DNA of 64,000 nucleotides from Brasenia schreberi (Eukaryota > Streptophyta > Magnoliopsida > Nymphaeales > Cabombaceae): NCBI GenBank assembly GCA_036023115.1, contig JAYKKT010000059.1:3448001-3512000 (forward strand), in the 5' to 3' direction. Made by a program: the position numbers and the translations under genes. Below, one piece after another: positions 39,458-48,984 of the stretch (within the stretch, counting starts at the first letter, position 1; each line of letters opens with the position of its first letter). Under the pieces are notes generated by a model. The model saw only the letters and a list, made by a program, of their open reading frames with translations. It was not told where the DNA came from and did no database searches.

Positions 39458-41513
39458 TAAGCCTTTTCCCATACTAGACGGGGTCGGCTACATGGATTCT
39501 TTGTTTCCACAGATCCCTATCGTGTGTCATGTTAGCAGTTAACTCCCAATAAGCTAGATCATTCTTTATTGTTTCTTTCCAACACTTTTGTGGTCGTCCT
39601 CTACCTCTTTTAATAGTTTCCAAATTTAGTTTTTCTAACCTTCTTACAGGTTCTTCTTTTGATCTTCTTTCTATATGTCCAAACCATCTTAAACGATGTT
39701 CTCTCATTTTATCCTCTATTGGTGCCACTCCTAATTTGTTTCTAATAACCTCATTATGTATACGGTCTTTTCTTGTATGACCACTCATCCATCTCAACAT
39801 CTTCATTTCTGTCACAGACATCTTTTGTACATGTTGATGATTAACTGCCCAACACTCAGAACCATAAAACATGGCAGGCCTAATTGCTGCTCTATAATAT
39901 TTACCTTTTAATTTTAATGGTATCTTCTTATCACAAAGAATACCTGATGCTCCTCTCCATTTTAACCAACCAGCATTAATTCTATGTGTAACATCTCCAT
40001 CAATTCTTCCATCACTTTGAAAAATTGACCCTAGGTATTTAAAACTTTCCTTTTGGGGAATGCAATGTGTGCCAATTTTAATTTCTATGTCCTCTGAAGT
40101 AGCCAAATGATCAAACTTACATTCCATATATTATGTCTTTGTTCTACTAAGTCGGAGGCCTTTGTTTTCTAATGTTTCTCTCCATAGTTCCAATTTTTTA
40201 TTAACTTTTTCCTTAGACTCCTCCACTAATACAATGTCATCTGCAAATAACATACACCAAGGTACTTCATCTTGAATATGTTTTGTTAACTCATCCATCA
40301 CCATTATAAATAAGTATGGACTTAAACTTAAAGACAGTCAGAAACAGTCATACATAAATGATGAAACTTCAATACCTGTGGGGTCAGAAATATTTGTGTT
40401 TGCCTCAGTACCGAAAGATGGCTTAAAAATTGTGGAGAAAAATGGCCGATCGAGCAGGCTCTGATTTTCTTCTGCCCAAGACATGCAAATGGACGAAGGT
40501 AAACCAAAAGGCATGAAGATAAACTACTGAATCTTCCCGTTGACTATAGACACCTTTTCATTTGCCTATGGAGATTGCATCATAGGCAAGTAAATATGTC
40601 CACATAAAACAATGCAAGCACTGAAAGGAAATAGATAGAACCAGAAAAAAAGGAAATCTTACAGGTAAAAGTAGAACAAACCATCATCCATGCAGGGAGA
40701 TACAGATATCACAAGAAATTAAGAAATTAATTACTTGAATCCTCTATCCAATATCCATCATAAGCAACACACGTTCACCACAATGGTGGGATTGCCAAAC
40801 TGAAAAGGGTGACATTCTTGACCAGCAATGTTGTTAATGTACCTAACAAGGATTATCCAAAACACTCTCTGTTTCGTTACCTTGTAAATAAAAAAAACTC
40901 CATCTCAACAACATAGAGAAAGAGGAAGAAGAAGAAGACGCGAATAGTCCTTCATCTAATGAATTTGTTGCCAAAAGCAAACCAACTCTGTTCTCCAAGC
41001 TTCTTGAAGAATCCAATCCCTCGTCGAGACACCAACACGGGAGGAAAGATCGCCAACCGAGACTGCAAGGGGACCGTCCCGAAAATCCTAACTTATGAAC
41101 TAAGCAGGTTCAACATAACGCATTTTGACGCTCAAACAAGCAGATCAAACGACACGAAACAATTAAAAATCAGATGACCACCATCCGCAACTCATTATCC
41201 GCACTCTCTAGCTTAAACAGCAACAAAATGAGGAAGGAAACAACTGAAACGATTCCTCACATTCGGCATGACCCAACAACGACCTATGACATAAAGAATT
41301 ACACAAAATCTCAACCAAAAATACAAGAAATCGCGAAAGGGTTGGAGAAAACTAACTTGGAGAACTCGGGGGCAATCGACAAGAAAGGATTGCGATGCTC
41401 CGTCGTTGCGAAGAAGAGTGAGGAGAGTGAATGGTGAAAAAGCGTTCCTCAGAACGGAGTGCCCGTAAGAGAGTTGATGCCCTGAGAAAACCAGTATGTG
41501 GATGAATCCTCAT
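27761..41513 (-). CDS. Helical-repeat (PPR/TPR-like) protein, probably mitochondrial
   Basis: Minus-strand exons: 41513-41357, 40471-40376, 36476-36336, 36206-36113, 35798-35728, 35632-35526, 34969-34848, 32661-32573, 30636-30577, 29526-29422, 27868-27761. From 36476 on, all phases join perfectly into 298 residues ending [16 protein letters not shown]. The first exon encodes an Arg/Ser-rich, acid-poor N-terminus ([23 protein letters not shown]), typical of a mitochondrial presequence. The middle reads as paired helices ([35 protein letters not shown]), the pattern of PPR/TPR-like solenoids; the C-terminus is Lys-rich then acidic. Exon 2 ends in phase 1 but the next confirmed exon starts in phase 0, so an exon in 36.5-40.4 kb is unidentified or lost. 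That interval holds a hAT and a LINE. The family is plant-conserved in my recollection, function unknown. Confidence 0.8.
28095..28553. other. Stretch open on both strands, no assignment
   Basis: The plus strand gives a 152-codon open frame and the minus strand a 99-codon frame over 28250-28549, inside the last intron of the helical-repeat gene. Neither has splice logic or a domain I recognise. It could be a degraded retrocopy or chance. Confidence 0.2.
28730..28985 (+). mobile_element. Old RTE-like LINE 3'-region relic
   Basis: The sequence agtgatttggacatccaaag followed by gaagaaggtgg, aataaaacattatctgg and catgaccaagatacc parallels the LINE C-terminal coding order (RWFGH, GRGRP, NDL, DRDLWK). 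It is strongly diverged and has no TTG tail; it probably belongs to an older subfamily. Confidence 0.4.
31228..32340 (+). mobile_element. Degenerate RTE LINE copy in an intron
   Basis: It aligns to the RT and C-terminal part of the LINE, starting at agtgaaagccaaaatttggg and ending near taaatattatagagcacc, with many stops. RT motifs are recognisable ([14 protein letters not shown]). The active site reads FAYDIV instead of FADDIV. A minus-strand composite element interrupts it at 31917-32110. It lies in the intron between the helical-repeat exons 32573 and 30636, opposite in orientation to the gene. Confidence 0.88.
31917..32110 (-). mobile_element. Short composite element joining LINE 5' and 3' ends
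   Basis: On the minus strand it starts with the LINE 5' leader (cccatgtaagggatcaccc, then cccaagcccggataaagg and gtaaaactttgccgga). After ~110 bases it jumps to the LINE 3' terminus (aaacaaagaatctatgtag, gaccccatctag, tatgggaaaaggct) and ends in a TTG-like tail. Everything in between, including all coding sequence, is missing. This SINE-like design would be mobilised by the parent LINE. It is nested in the degenerate LINE and replaced about 25 bases of it. Confidence 0.85.
35225..35345 (-). mobile_element. tRNA-derived SINE-like element
   Basis: Minus strand: A-box-like ggttgcttaactgcagggtg (35311-35330) and B-box-like gggagttcaactcc (35274-35288), then gtgttaggcttcgacc, a 3' body also seen at 41.9 and 52.3 kb. 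It lies between exons of the helical-repeat gene, same strand. Confidence 0.6.
36671..39116 (+). mobile_element. 5'-truncated hAT transposon (copy 1)
   Basis: It aligns to the right-hand hAT copy from 36671 (attggtagtagcagtt, matching 62086) onward. The right end is intact: GTATCG/CGATAC subterminal repeats at about 39037-39100 and a terminal inverted repeat that reads CAGTGTTGTCTGACGCG on the minus strand, ending at 39116. The following eight bases, catccacc, are the expected right target site. The left terminus, 5' leader and BED finger are missing. It sits in an intron of the helical-repeat gene, in opposite orientation. Confidence 0.92.
36680..38807 (+). pseudogene. hAT transposase, 5'-truncated, two stops
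   Basis: Coding parts: about 36680-38138, 38221-38425 and 38528-38807, with introns bounded by the same sites as the 62-kb copy. A DUF659-like segment ([48 protein letters not shown]) precedes the hAT C-terminal dimerisation region ([55 protein letters not shown]). The last exon ends in a long Asp/Glu-rich tail. Defects are loss of the start and BED finger, TAG at 36896-36898 (a Trp codon in the other copy) and TAG at 37499-37501. Otherwise the frame is remarkably intact, so decay is recent. Confidence 0.92.
39415..40346 (-). mobile_element. 5'-truncated RTE LINE with perfect target duplications
   Basis: The minus-strand element of ~898 bases runs from the RT domain to the TTG tail. It is flanked by identical 17-base direct repeats at 39415-39431 and 40330-40346 (aaagacagtcagaaac plus a). 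The open frame 40127-39474 encodes the C-terminal part (217 codons), and FADD is intact at its 5' side. The insertion is in an intron of the helical-repeat gene, same strand, about 0.3 kb from the hAT copy. Identical duplications and near-identity to the 18-kb copy indicate a recent insertion. Confidence 0.97.
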
Positions 41514-41867
41514 CGCGGGAATCGCCTTTCCGTCCGTACGCGAACACTCCACAGAAGAAGGAAGAACGTCGAGCAAGTGATGCAAACGGAGGCTCCACCC
41601 TTAAACCCTCGCGCTCCTGCGACAGTGAACCGGGAGATATGGTTCGGTTTCGGGTCCGATCCATTTTATAGTCCGGTACCTTATATTTACCTAAACCCAT
41701 CCCTCAATTTCTGTCTATTTCCAAATCCATACTTATATTGTTTTAACTAATCTTGAAAGCCAGTGTCCTCCTTTTCAAACATTAATCATTTTATTGCATC
41801 CATTGCTTTGCAGTAAGAGCATACAAGTGTAAATATTTTTTTTCTTTCTTATAAAACTAATAAGTAC

Positions 41868-41998
41868 CAGAGCAATAACTCAACGGGCAGCGCGTCTTGG
41901 TGCTGAATCTTTTGGTGAGGAGTTTGACTCCCAAGGGTACATGCATCAGTGTGTGTTAGGTTATGGCATCCTCTTGTAATAAAAAAAATTCTTATTTA
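41868..41998 (+). mobile_element. tRNA-derived SINE with A-rich end
   Basis: A-box-like aataactcaacgggcag (41874-41890) and B-box-like gagtttgactccc (41920-41932) are spaced as in a tRNA gene. They are followed by a body with gtgtgttaggttatggcatcc and A-runs at 41981-42005. It lies just upstream of the helical-repeat gene. Confidence 0.65.
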
Positions 41999-42544
41999 AA
42001 AAAAATAACCTTTTAAATCATTAAAGTCTAATAGTAGTATTGGCTTTAAAGTATCAACTAAAAAACTTGTTTCAGGTGGGATAGACCTCACATTCGGGTG
42101 GGCAGACTTCAAAACTTTTTTTTTTGAAAATTCAATAAAAAAGTAAAATTTCAAAATTTCGAGTGAAATGCTACAATGTAGATCCATGCTTGTGTAAGAG
42201 TCATGCTAAAATAAGACACGTGTGCTTGTATTGTTTTGAATTATCTATTTGTCGAAGAACCATCTTTTGTTGCTTTAACATATAGACTAAATTAATTAAA
42301 AATGGCAATTTCGTTAAGCTACTAATAACATTTAAAAAATAGGATGTTGATGATACGTGTGAAGGTCTAGCGAACGAGGTGGAGCGCATGAAGGTTCCTC
42401 CCATCCAGTCATCTCTTCATGAAAAGTATCTAGAATTCAAGAATCCTTTCCATGTAATGCCTAGCAATAATTTACACCAAAGTGTTTTTACCAAAATAAT
42501 CAATCATCATTATGCACGACAATCTTTTCTTCAGCACAATAGAG

Positions 42545-42640
42545 AAGCAAGTTGGAGCCAGATGCAGACCCCAGTCTTGAACACATGACCTTCAACCTGT
42601 GAGTCCACCACCCTGAGCTATTGCTCTTCGTGGTTATGCA
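42545..42640 (-). mobile_element. tRNA-derived SINE-like fragment
   Basis: Minus strand: A-box-like gcaatagctcagggtggtgg (42606-42625) and B-box-like gtgttcaagactgg (42571-42585). The head resembles a tRNA and the remainder is degenerate. Confidence 0.5.
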
Positions 42641-42659
42641 TGACAATTTTACCAGTCCT

Positions 42660-43056
42660 TGAGGATTGTTTCACAAACTCAAATGATGCCAGATCCTCCA
42701 ATGGCATTCGGCACCAGCGTCGTTCTCCGAACGCATGTGTTCTTCTTATCTTTTCCTTCGGCCTCCTCCTTTGAAGCATCTCCATCGGCTACCTTCCTGC
42801 TTTCGTCCTTATGATGCAGCTGCTTCTTTTTCTTCTTTTCGGGCATTTCCCTTTCATCTTCCTGTTCTTAATTTCTGTTTTTTTCTGTATCGTCTTCCTG
42901 CGGTCTAAGTGTTCCATGTTTCCTCTTCTTGATGGGCGCCTCTATATGCTCATCAGTTGGGTAGTTTTCACTTTCCATGCCCTTCCCAAGAAGAGAGTCT
43001 GATGCAGGATTATAGGTGAGAGAGAGATCACTATCCACGTCGTAGAAAATTAGCAT
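42660..43056 (-). other. Charged open stretch, possible gene relic
   Basis: A minus-strand frame from 43056 begins MLIFYDVDSDLS, includes IKKRKHGTLRPQEDD, meets a stop at 42868, and continues in frame as Lys/Glu-rich sequence (EKKKKKQLHHKDESRK). The bias resembles charged tails of nucleolar proteins, but no domain is present. It is probably a pseudogene fragment or chance, with no assignment. Confidence 0.25.
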
Positions 43057-43471
43057 AACAGTGATCTAACTAAGGAGACAGTAACACTCTAACTAAGGAG
43101 ATCAATATTGAAAACGATGTCTGAAATTTAAGAAGGATGAACACACAAAAATATAGTGTTCCTTCTCATATTTGGCATCCAAATAGATGACGGTTTCTCT
43201 TCAGTAGACATCGAGATTTGTCTTTATGCAGCTATTACGCAGTTTGATGATTTAATTAAGTCACCATTGTCAGCAGCAGACATGTCTATTTCTCATCCAA
43301 GTTTCCTTTAAAAGAGGATGCCAAGGAAAGGGGGAGAATGAAGTTGCAGTGTTCAGCTAACGACTCTGCATTGGATGCTTCAGTGGGAACTCCCCAAGAC
43401 AAACAAGCGCAGCTTTGGGTCCTTAGAACAGCAGCAAAAGAAACCTCCCGGTCATGACAGCAGCGCAATCT

Positions 43472-43549
43472 CAAAGACGAACTCCACAAATAACAACAAC
43501 AACAACAACAGCTAAGCCTTTTCCCATACAAAGACGAACTCCACAAATA
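43472..43549 (-). mobile_element. 36-bp RTE LINE insertion with 21-bp target duplications
   Basis: Identical 21-base direct repeats at 43472-43492 and 43529-43549 flank exactly 36 bases. Read on the minus strand these are atgggaaaaggcttagc and a TTG repeat, the extreme 3' terminus of the LINE family. This is a completed insertion of almost nothing but the LINE tail. Confidence 0.95.
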
Positions 43550-43757
43550 TGGTTCTTTTAAGAACACCTTAAAATATTTTGAAAGGAAGGCATGACCGCG
43601 AGCGAGTTTGATGGTGAAGTTGTACATCGTAGTCAAGGGCTCTTAGGATAAACTCCCACAGAAAATAACCTCTAACTTTCTGTCGATAGAAAACTAAATC
43701 AACAGTACAAATTCTGGAAACGAATGCCAATCACTGACCTAGACAGGCACTAGAAGT

Positions 43758-44175
43758 TCTCCAGAGCCTTTTGGCTGTAGAATTCAATCTTTTGCTTTCT
43801 TTTCATGGATCGATCTGAAAGTCCCAATTCCCTTCCCTCCAAGTTCCTCAACCGGGCTTCAAGCTGTTGATCATTTTTGAAAAGGGTCATAATAGATTAT
43901 AAAAGCTTCATCAATCAACAACAGAAATGAAATTTAAACTTTTGCTGACCTTAGCACGGTTTTGAAGACTGATAGAAGCATCTTGATCTTCTCCCGTGCA
44001 TCATATCTATGCATTTAGGACGCCCTCTAAGTAAGAAAGGATCTTGAGAACGTTTGTGTAACAAATTAGTCTACATCAGATCGAACTCACAAGTTAAAGA
44101 TCATAAGCTCAATACCAGGGGTGTACATCAGCTTGTCGATCAGTAATGATGCATTTGATTCGGAAACAAAAGGGA
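43758..44175 (-). other. Exon fragments of an unrecognised gene
   Basis: Three coding-like minus-strand pieces are visible. 44175-44089 lies between the acceptor gtctgttag and a donor and reads VPFVSESNASLLIDKLM. A piece near 44006-43953 has a donor before gtcagc. 43867-43758 follows gatcaacag and reads LEARLRNLEGRELGLSD, then KRKQKIEFYSQKALENF and a stop. The last piece is coiled-coil-like. The phases of the three do not join into one model, so this may be a decaying gene end, or I have missed an exon. Function unknown. Confidence 0.35.
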
Positions 44176-44339
44176 CCTAACAGACAATCCATCATCACTT
44201 CAGGAGGTTCAGTTCAGCAGCGTCGAGTAATATGGCCCAATACAAACAGCACAATAAAGGGAACGTTGATCTCAGGCTAAGCGATCAACTTGGCAGAATT
44301 TTCAACTTAAAAATAACGAGCTCTATGCTTGGGTGCATA

Positions 44340-44660
44340 TCTTATAATGGGGTCTGCTTAAACATGGCCGGTTTCAGGTAAACCGGAGCAGACTAAGCCA
44401 CCTATTCCGGTTTTCCTGAAAACAAGAACCGGAACCAAACTGAGACCTAGTTAGTTCTGGTTACAATTTAGGACTGTTGGTTCCGATTCTAGTTTGAGCT
44501 ATAAATAGTACAAAACTAGAAAAGATCATTAGAAAATTTGAAAAAAGAATAAAAAATATGGAACTGACAGCTAGGTTTCAGTTCGATATAGGGTGGAACC
44601 GGAACACATGGTTCTGGTTTCAGCTAGTTCCCAGCCCGATTTTGACCAAGTCTAGGATTG
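44340..44660. other. Accggtt/aaccgg-rich sequence, possible degraded MITE
   Basis: Repeated motifs ggtttcaggtaaaccgg, attccggtt, gaaccggaac and ggaaccggaac occur on both sides of an AT-rich core, similar in flavour to 8100-8190. No precise termini were identified. Confidence 0.3.
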
Positions 44661-44689
44661 CTTGATTCTTGTTTTTCTTTTTTTACGAC

Positions 44690-44790
44690 GAGGAGGCCAA
44701 AGCCAGTTATGAACACCCGGGGAATTGAACCACACCCCAAGTCTGGTGGAGTCGAGAGCCCTGCCAAGTGGAATAACGTCCTCAGTGCAG
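44690..44790 (-). mobile_element. tRNA-derived SINE-like element
   Basis: Minus strand: ccacttggcagggctctcgactccacc, then B-box-like gtggttcaattccccggg and tggctttggcctcc at the 3' side. The same 3' body (gaggccaaagc read on +) recurs at 52.3 kb and, changed, at 50.45 kb. Confidence 0.5.
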
Positions 44791-44829
44791 GATATTTGTG
44801 ATTTGTAATTGAATTATATAACTAACTGC

Positions 44830-44890
44830 AATTGCTTATCGGATACGGCAGATTTTTTATACGATATGGGCCGTATCGAACTGTATCTCT
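44830..44890. mobile_element. Possible relic of the GTATCG hAT subterminal region
   Basis: Short sequence with ggatacgg, tacgatatgggccgtatcg and tgtatc, like the subterminal arrays at 39.05 and 57.75 kb. No terminal CAGTGTT was found. Confidence 0.3.
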
Positions 44891-45294
44891 GTTGTATATT
44901 ATTACGTAATTAGTCATATACTAATACTAAGATAAAAAAAATAGCAATTTATCTAGAAAAGTCGTTATGGCATGGATGTTTATAGTTTACTATAATATGT
45001 GGTTCACAACGTATAGATATCGTTACCACCTTGTCTATCTCATTCTACACTAATAACAAAAGAAACAGAAGACCTTCAAAACTAACTAATTTATTTTAAT
45101 TTAAAACATATAATCGACAACATTAAGTGCATAAAATTCAACCACTTAATTTCTAGTTAATAAAATCATTGAACTTCTCATGATCGCATAGTTGACATGT
45201 GCCCATACCTATGTGGACTATGTGGCCTGCATATATATATGTGTATGGTATATATCTAGGGCGAGCAAGCACGTGCCAAGAGTGCATATGCAAG

Positions 45295-45369
<75 letters not shown>

Positions 45370-45370
45370 G
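45295..45370. repeat. (CA)n(TA)n(TGTATA)n microsatellite
   Basis: A compound run of CA, TA and TGTATA units. The Ile/Tyr/Cys-rich open frames over it are artefacts. Confidence 0.95.
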
Positions 45371-45399
45371 TGAATGCATGTTATCTAATAGAGGTTTCA

Positions 45400-45565
45400 G
45401 TGTTGCAACTATAGAAGCTGCTAACCAACTTGATTTCATGTTCAGGAGCATGGAGATGACCTATTTCAGTTTTTCTTTGATGAAGATCAGGATTTTCATC
45501 GTGTCTTGGTGGGTTCGCCTTGGCTATTCAAGAACTAAATCTTCAAGGGTCTTCGGATATTCCGA
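45400..45565 (+). pseudogene. Retroelement Gag-like (DUF4283) relic
   Basis: One frame gives DDLFQFFFDEDQDFHRVL, then VGSPWLF and a stop. This matches the L-FQF---D--RVL-GSPW-F pattern of the DUF4283 domain found in ORF1/Gag-like proteins of plant L1-type retroelements. An upstream frame with RGFSVATIEAANQLDFMFR seems to be the preceding part, shifted by one base. No RT or LTR is nearby, so it is an isolated relic. Confidence 0.5.
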
Positions 45566-46400
45566 TTAAGTCGACGGATTTTCTTTCAGACTTAAGGTAC
45601 CTTCGTTCAGCCTGTACGTGTTTTCTTGTATGAGTTCTGTTCTGGGGGAATGGCAGAACATTGTAAAACTCTCAAAATGACTTTCAACCTGGAGATGCAA
45701 ATAGGGATTGTGAAGGACGCCCTAATCTTCAGCACGTAAGAAAGAGGATCTGTGATTTTAAATCACTTCATGGTGTTGTATCAACCATTATACAGTGATC
45801 GAGGTTTCACTATTGGATTAAAAATCATTTTCTAATCCAACAAAATAAACACTAGACATTAAATATAGTGATTTAAAATATATATTCGCTAAAAACCATT
45901 ACAACACAATCATATATAAGGGAACAAGACGTCGAAAATTTGGTCAAAAGTTCTTTCTGCTCTTTTTTTTTGGTTGAAGCGGAAGGGGGCAATGCCCAGT
46001 TACATTGCAGAGACAGAGTTGACAGTGTGAGTGGTGGTGAGCCTCAAAGAGAGTAATGTAATATAGCAAAGGCTTTAGCTCAACCTGATTGATAGCAAGC
46101 CAGCCAATCCGCGTCACTGGTAAAAATGGTATGCTAGTTCTTCAACTTTTCCGTTGGATCTACATCAAGCAGACTGGGCGTCGGCCTCATCTCGAATTTG
46201 GTAAATCAACTGAAGAGTTATAATCTAAGATAAACACACATATAATGACAACCATTTACACACACAAGAGAGAGAGAGAGAGAGGAATTACTACAGTTTC
46301 CTGTATTAGATGCTTAGGACAGGGTGGTGAAACCAAGTTCAACCCATCACCATGCACAGAGATCTTCTACCATCACCGAACACACAAGCTACTAACCATC

Positions 46401-47707
46401 CTAGTTGCTAGTGCAATCAGTCGGTGCAAAAGACAGCACGTTATTCCCCAAATCATACTCCACATATACATCACGCTGTGCGACATTCCCAAAGATGGAA
46501 ATGCCTAGATTGGAGGGAACGAAAGCACTGCAGAGAATGGTCTGCTTGTTTTCCGCAAGTGTCACGAAAGAATTGATCGGCCGCAACAACCAATCTGCGC
46601 CACCATCGAAATGGAAGGTCAAGTTCGGCATCCGCCTGAAATCGAATGATTGATCCAAACTGTAACACAAGGTGAACGGAGACGGTCCCTTCGCTTGTGG
46701 CAAAGTAATCACTTCCCTCAGAGCGGAGTTTAGCACGTCATAAACGTCGAAGGCTAACATAGTCAAGGCGGTGCCGGAATCTATGATGAATCCACCACCC
46801 TTCGTTGTCGGCGTCAAGGAACCCGTGGGAATGTTCAGCTTCTTGTTCCGACGCTTATATCATTCAAAGTCAGGTAGTAGAATGTCTGAAGCCATCCTGG
46901 CATGTGCACAAGGGGAGTCTGCTGGACGTCCCAGTGCCGGAAAACTTGGCACCGTCTTCGAATTTCAGCAAGCTACTTGAACTTTGGTTGCGGAGCGGGA
47001 CCAAACAATACGGTAACTTGTTGCCGACGGAGGAACCCAACTGAGACACTAGTGATAGGGGACCTCTCCCGAGGCCCACAATTCCACTGAAGGTCCCTTG
47101 ATTGTTGTGTCCGCAGCCAAAGCCGATCGTCGGAATCTTCACCTTATTGGCGGAGCTCGAATCGAATGTGAGAGTTTCAGGAGCAATGACTCCCCATGTA
47201 AAAGATGTCCCCGTAGTTATAATAGTAATTGCATTTGCTGCTTGCATCACAAGATGTGCGGTCATCGGAAAGATCATTGCAGAAGTTGGAGTTGCACCCG
47301 AAACTCTGGTATGTGGACGATTTGTCGGAGTCGAAGAACGGCGTCTGGTGCTGGAGGCAGCTCCCACAAGGCTGGCACTGGGTCCAAATGAGATCACTTC
47401 TGGTGTCCAGCACGGCGATGAGTTCCATGGGTGGAGTTCCAATAGCAAGCTTCATGTTGAAGTTGACACCTACAGGCGTAACCTGAGATTCAATACTGCC
47501 ACTGGTTGACAATATTCTCTGAGATAAGTAATGAAACCGAGAGATAGAACTCTCTGCTGCCTCCTTGACTCTCTCAGTCCATGTGGAAGCTGGCTTGTAG
47601 GAAGGTGAAAGAGAAGAACCATGATGGAAAAGTTCTACCGTGAAACCTTTGAGATTGATGGTGTATCTTCTCTCTCGATGAGTTCCAAGTGAGCCATCGC
47701 ATCTCAT
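46401..47707 (-). pseudogene. Nepenthesin/CDR1-type aspartic protease, frameshifted
   Basis: Intronless minus-strand copy of an A1B aspartic protease, a family normally secreted or vacuolar. It begins MRCDGSLG and lacks a signal peptide. The mature part has NMKLAIGTPPMELIAVLDTRSD, where the first catalytic motif should be DTGSD: Asp101 is kept but Gly is Arg. The Cys-rich nepenthesin insert (CQPCGSC, CNSNFCND, CDASSKCNYYYNYGD) is present. A shift near 47200 changes frame. The central part (GFGCGHNNQGTFSGIVGLGRGPLSLVSQL) lies in a second frame, with further shifts near 46880-46850. The C-terminal part (IIDSGTALTML, second catalytic Asp) is intact to the stop. With several frameshifts no active enzyme is expected. 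A sister copy lies at 48985-49972. Confidence 0.9.
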
Positions 47708-47896
47708 GTCATATAATGCTTCATGAAAAAGGCAGTTTTTGGAGCATAGGTCTCAAAATTGCGAAATTGACAAAGTTCGGGAACTTATGCTATTAGCTAA
47801 GATAGAGAACTTATCGAGAGAAGATACAAAAGTTCAAGGTTCGATTTCTAATGGGGCATTTGTACACGGCAAATAGTCGGCCGTGATATTATATAT

Positions 47897-48137
47897 ATAG
47901 AGAAACTGGTAGATGCCAACGTGCTAGCAAATTCAAATAAATCTTAACTGCCCATGTATGGATAATTGAAATTTAAATTCTAGAAGTAAAAGTATATGCA
48001 TATTTTATTGTGTACTTTATTTATGTGAGATATTTTTTGCTTTTTAAATTCAAATTTCAATTTATTCATATTTGTTTAAATTTGCTAATATTTAACCTAA
48101 ATGAGTTAGCATATACAAGTTTTCTATCTCTCTCTCT

Positions 48138-48140
<3 letters not shown>
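47897..48140. mobile_element. Possible AT-rich MITE
   Basis: The left end agaaactggtagatgcc followed by gctagcaaattcaaataaat is loosely mirrored at the right end (ttatttgaattt-like and gctaac/gttagc motifs near 48060-48125). The core is AT-rich with complementary aatttaaattc / aattcaaattt blocks. The ends are imperfect. Confidence 0.35.

Positions 48141-48181
<41 letters not shown>
48136..48181. repeat. (CT)n(TA)n microsatellite
   Basis: A short CT run followed by about 40 bases of TA repeat. Confidence 0.9.
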
Positions 48182-48185
<4 letters not shown>

Positions 48186-48189
48186 GAAA

Positions 48190-48984
48190 ACTGGGTGTTG
48201 CTTACTTCAGTATCATTTAAAAGAATTTAAGTGTTTTAAAAAATAATAAACAATATTATTACACTCATCCCTTTGAAAAGTAGACCGTGGAACACCAATC
48301 ACTCACTTTTCGTGTTCTTATTCATCAAGATTTCATGATAGGTGAGGTTGCACAATCCACTGGTACCGTATGCATAAATTTATGTCTGGAAAGAACCAAA
48401 TCCAATAGATCTAATTTCTTAGATAGGGTCAATTTTGGCGTAACACCGTTTAATGGGTGTGACATGACAAAAATGTGAGCTAAATTAAGTGTGCCTTGGG
48501 AAAGGTGGGGATATGGTGATACGGGGTAGATTTGGATCCAACTTGGGTATCTGGATATGATTTTGGTAGTATTTATTACGATCTGAATTCGATGGTACCG
48601 TTAAACTTAGTTTGGGATTTCTGGACTTCGTGTCGTTTCAGGCTAAGTTTGATAACTGGTTTAGGTATGTGTTCGGATCCTAGATAAAGGTGGTCTATGG
48701 TTCGGCTTAACAATGGGTTTGGGGGTATCAGTACTAATGGTGACCTTAGGTTTAAATTGTGTTGGTTTTAAAAGGTTGAGATCTAAATTGGTGGGAGCTG
48801 AGAAGAAATGGCAGGTCAACAATTTTTAACCAAGACAAATTGGATCCTACCCATTACTGACATATTCACTCATGCTCAATTTTTTTTAAAAAGTAGATAA
48901 AATAATATTAGCTACAATCGCAAAGTAAGATTTATACTTTTGCTAGTTAATTGAAAGTTGTGAAAATTTAACATATACAGAACC
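48190..48984. other. No gene seen between the two protease pseudogenes
   Basis: AT-rich with recurring gg(a/t)ttc and gatccaa motifs. No domain or splice-consistent exon was found. Confidence 0.5.

Noticed and set aside
41174..41437. 87-codon plus-strand open frame at the start of the helical-repeat gene
   Set aside because: It is antisense to the first coding exon and upstream region of the minus-strand gene, whose splice phases fit.
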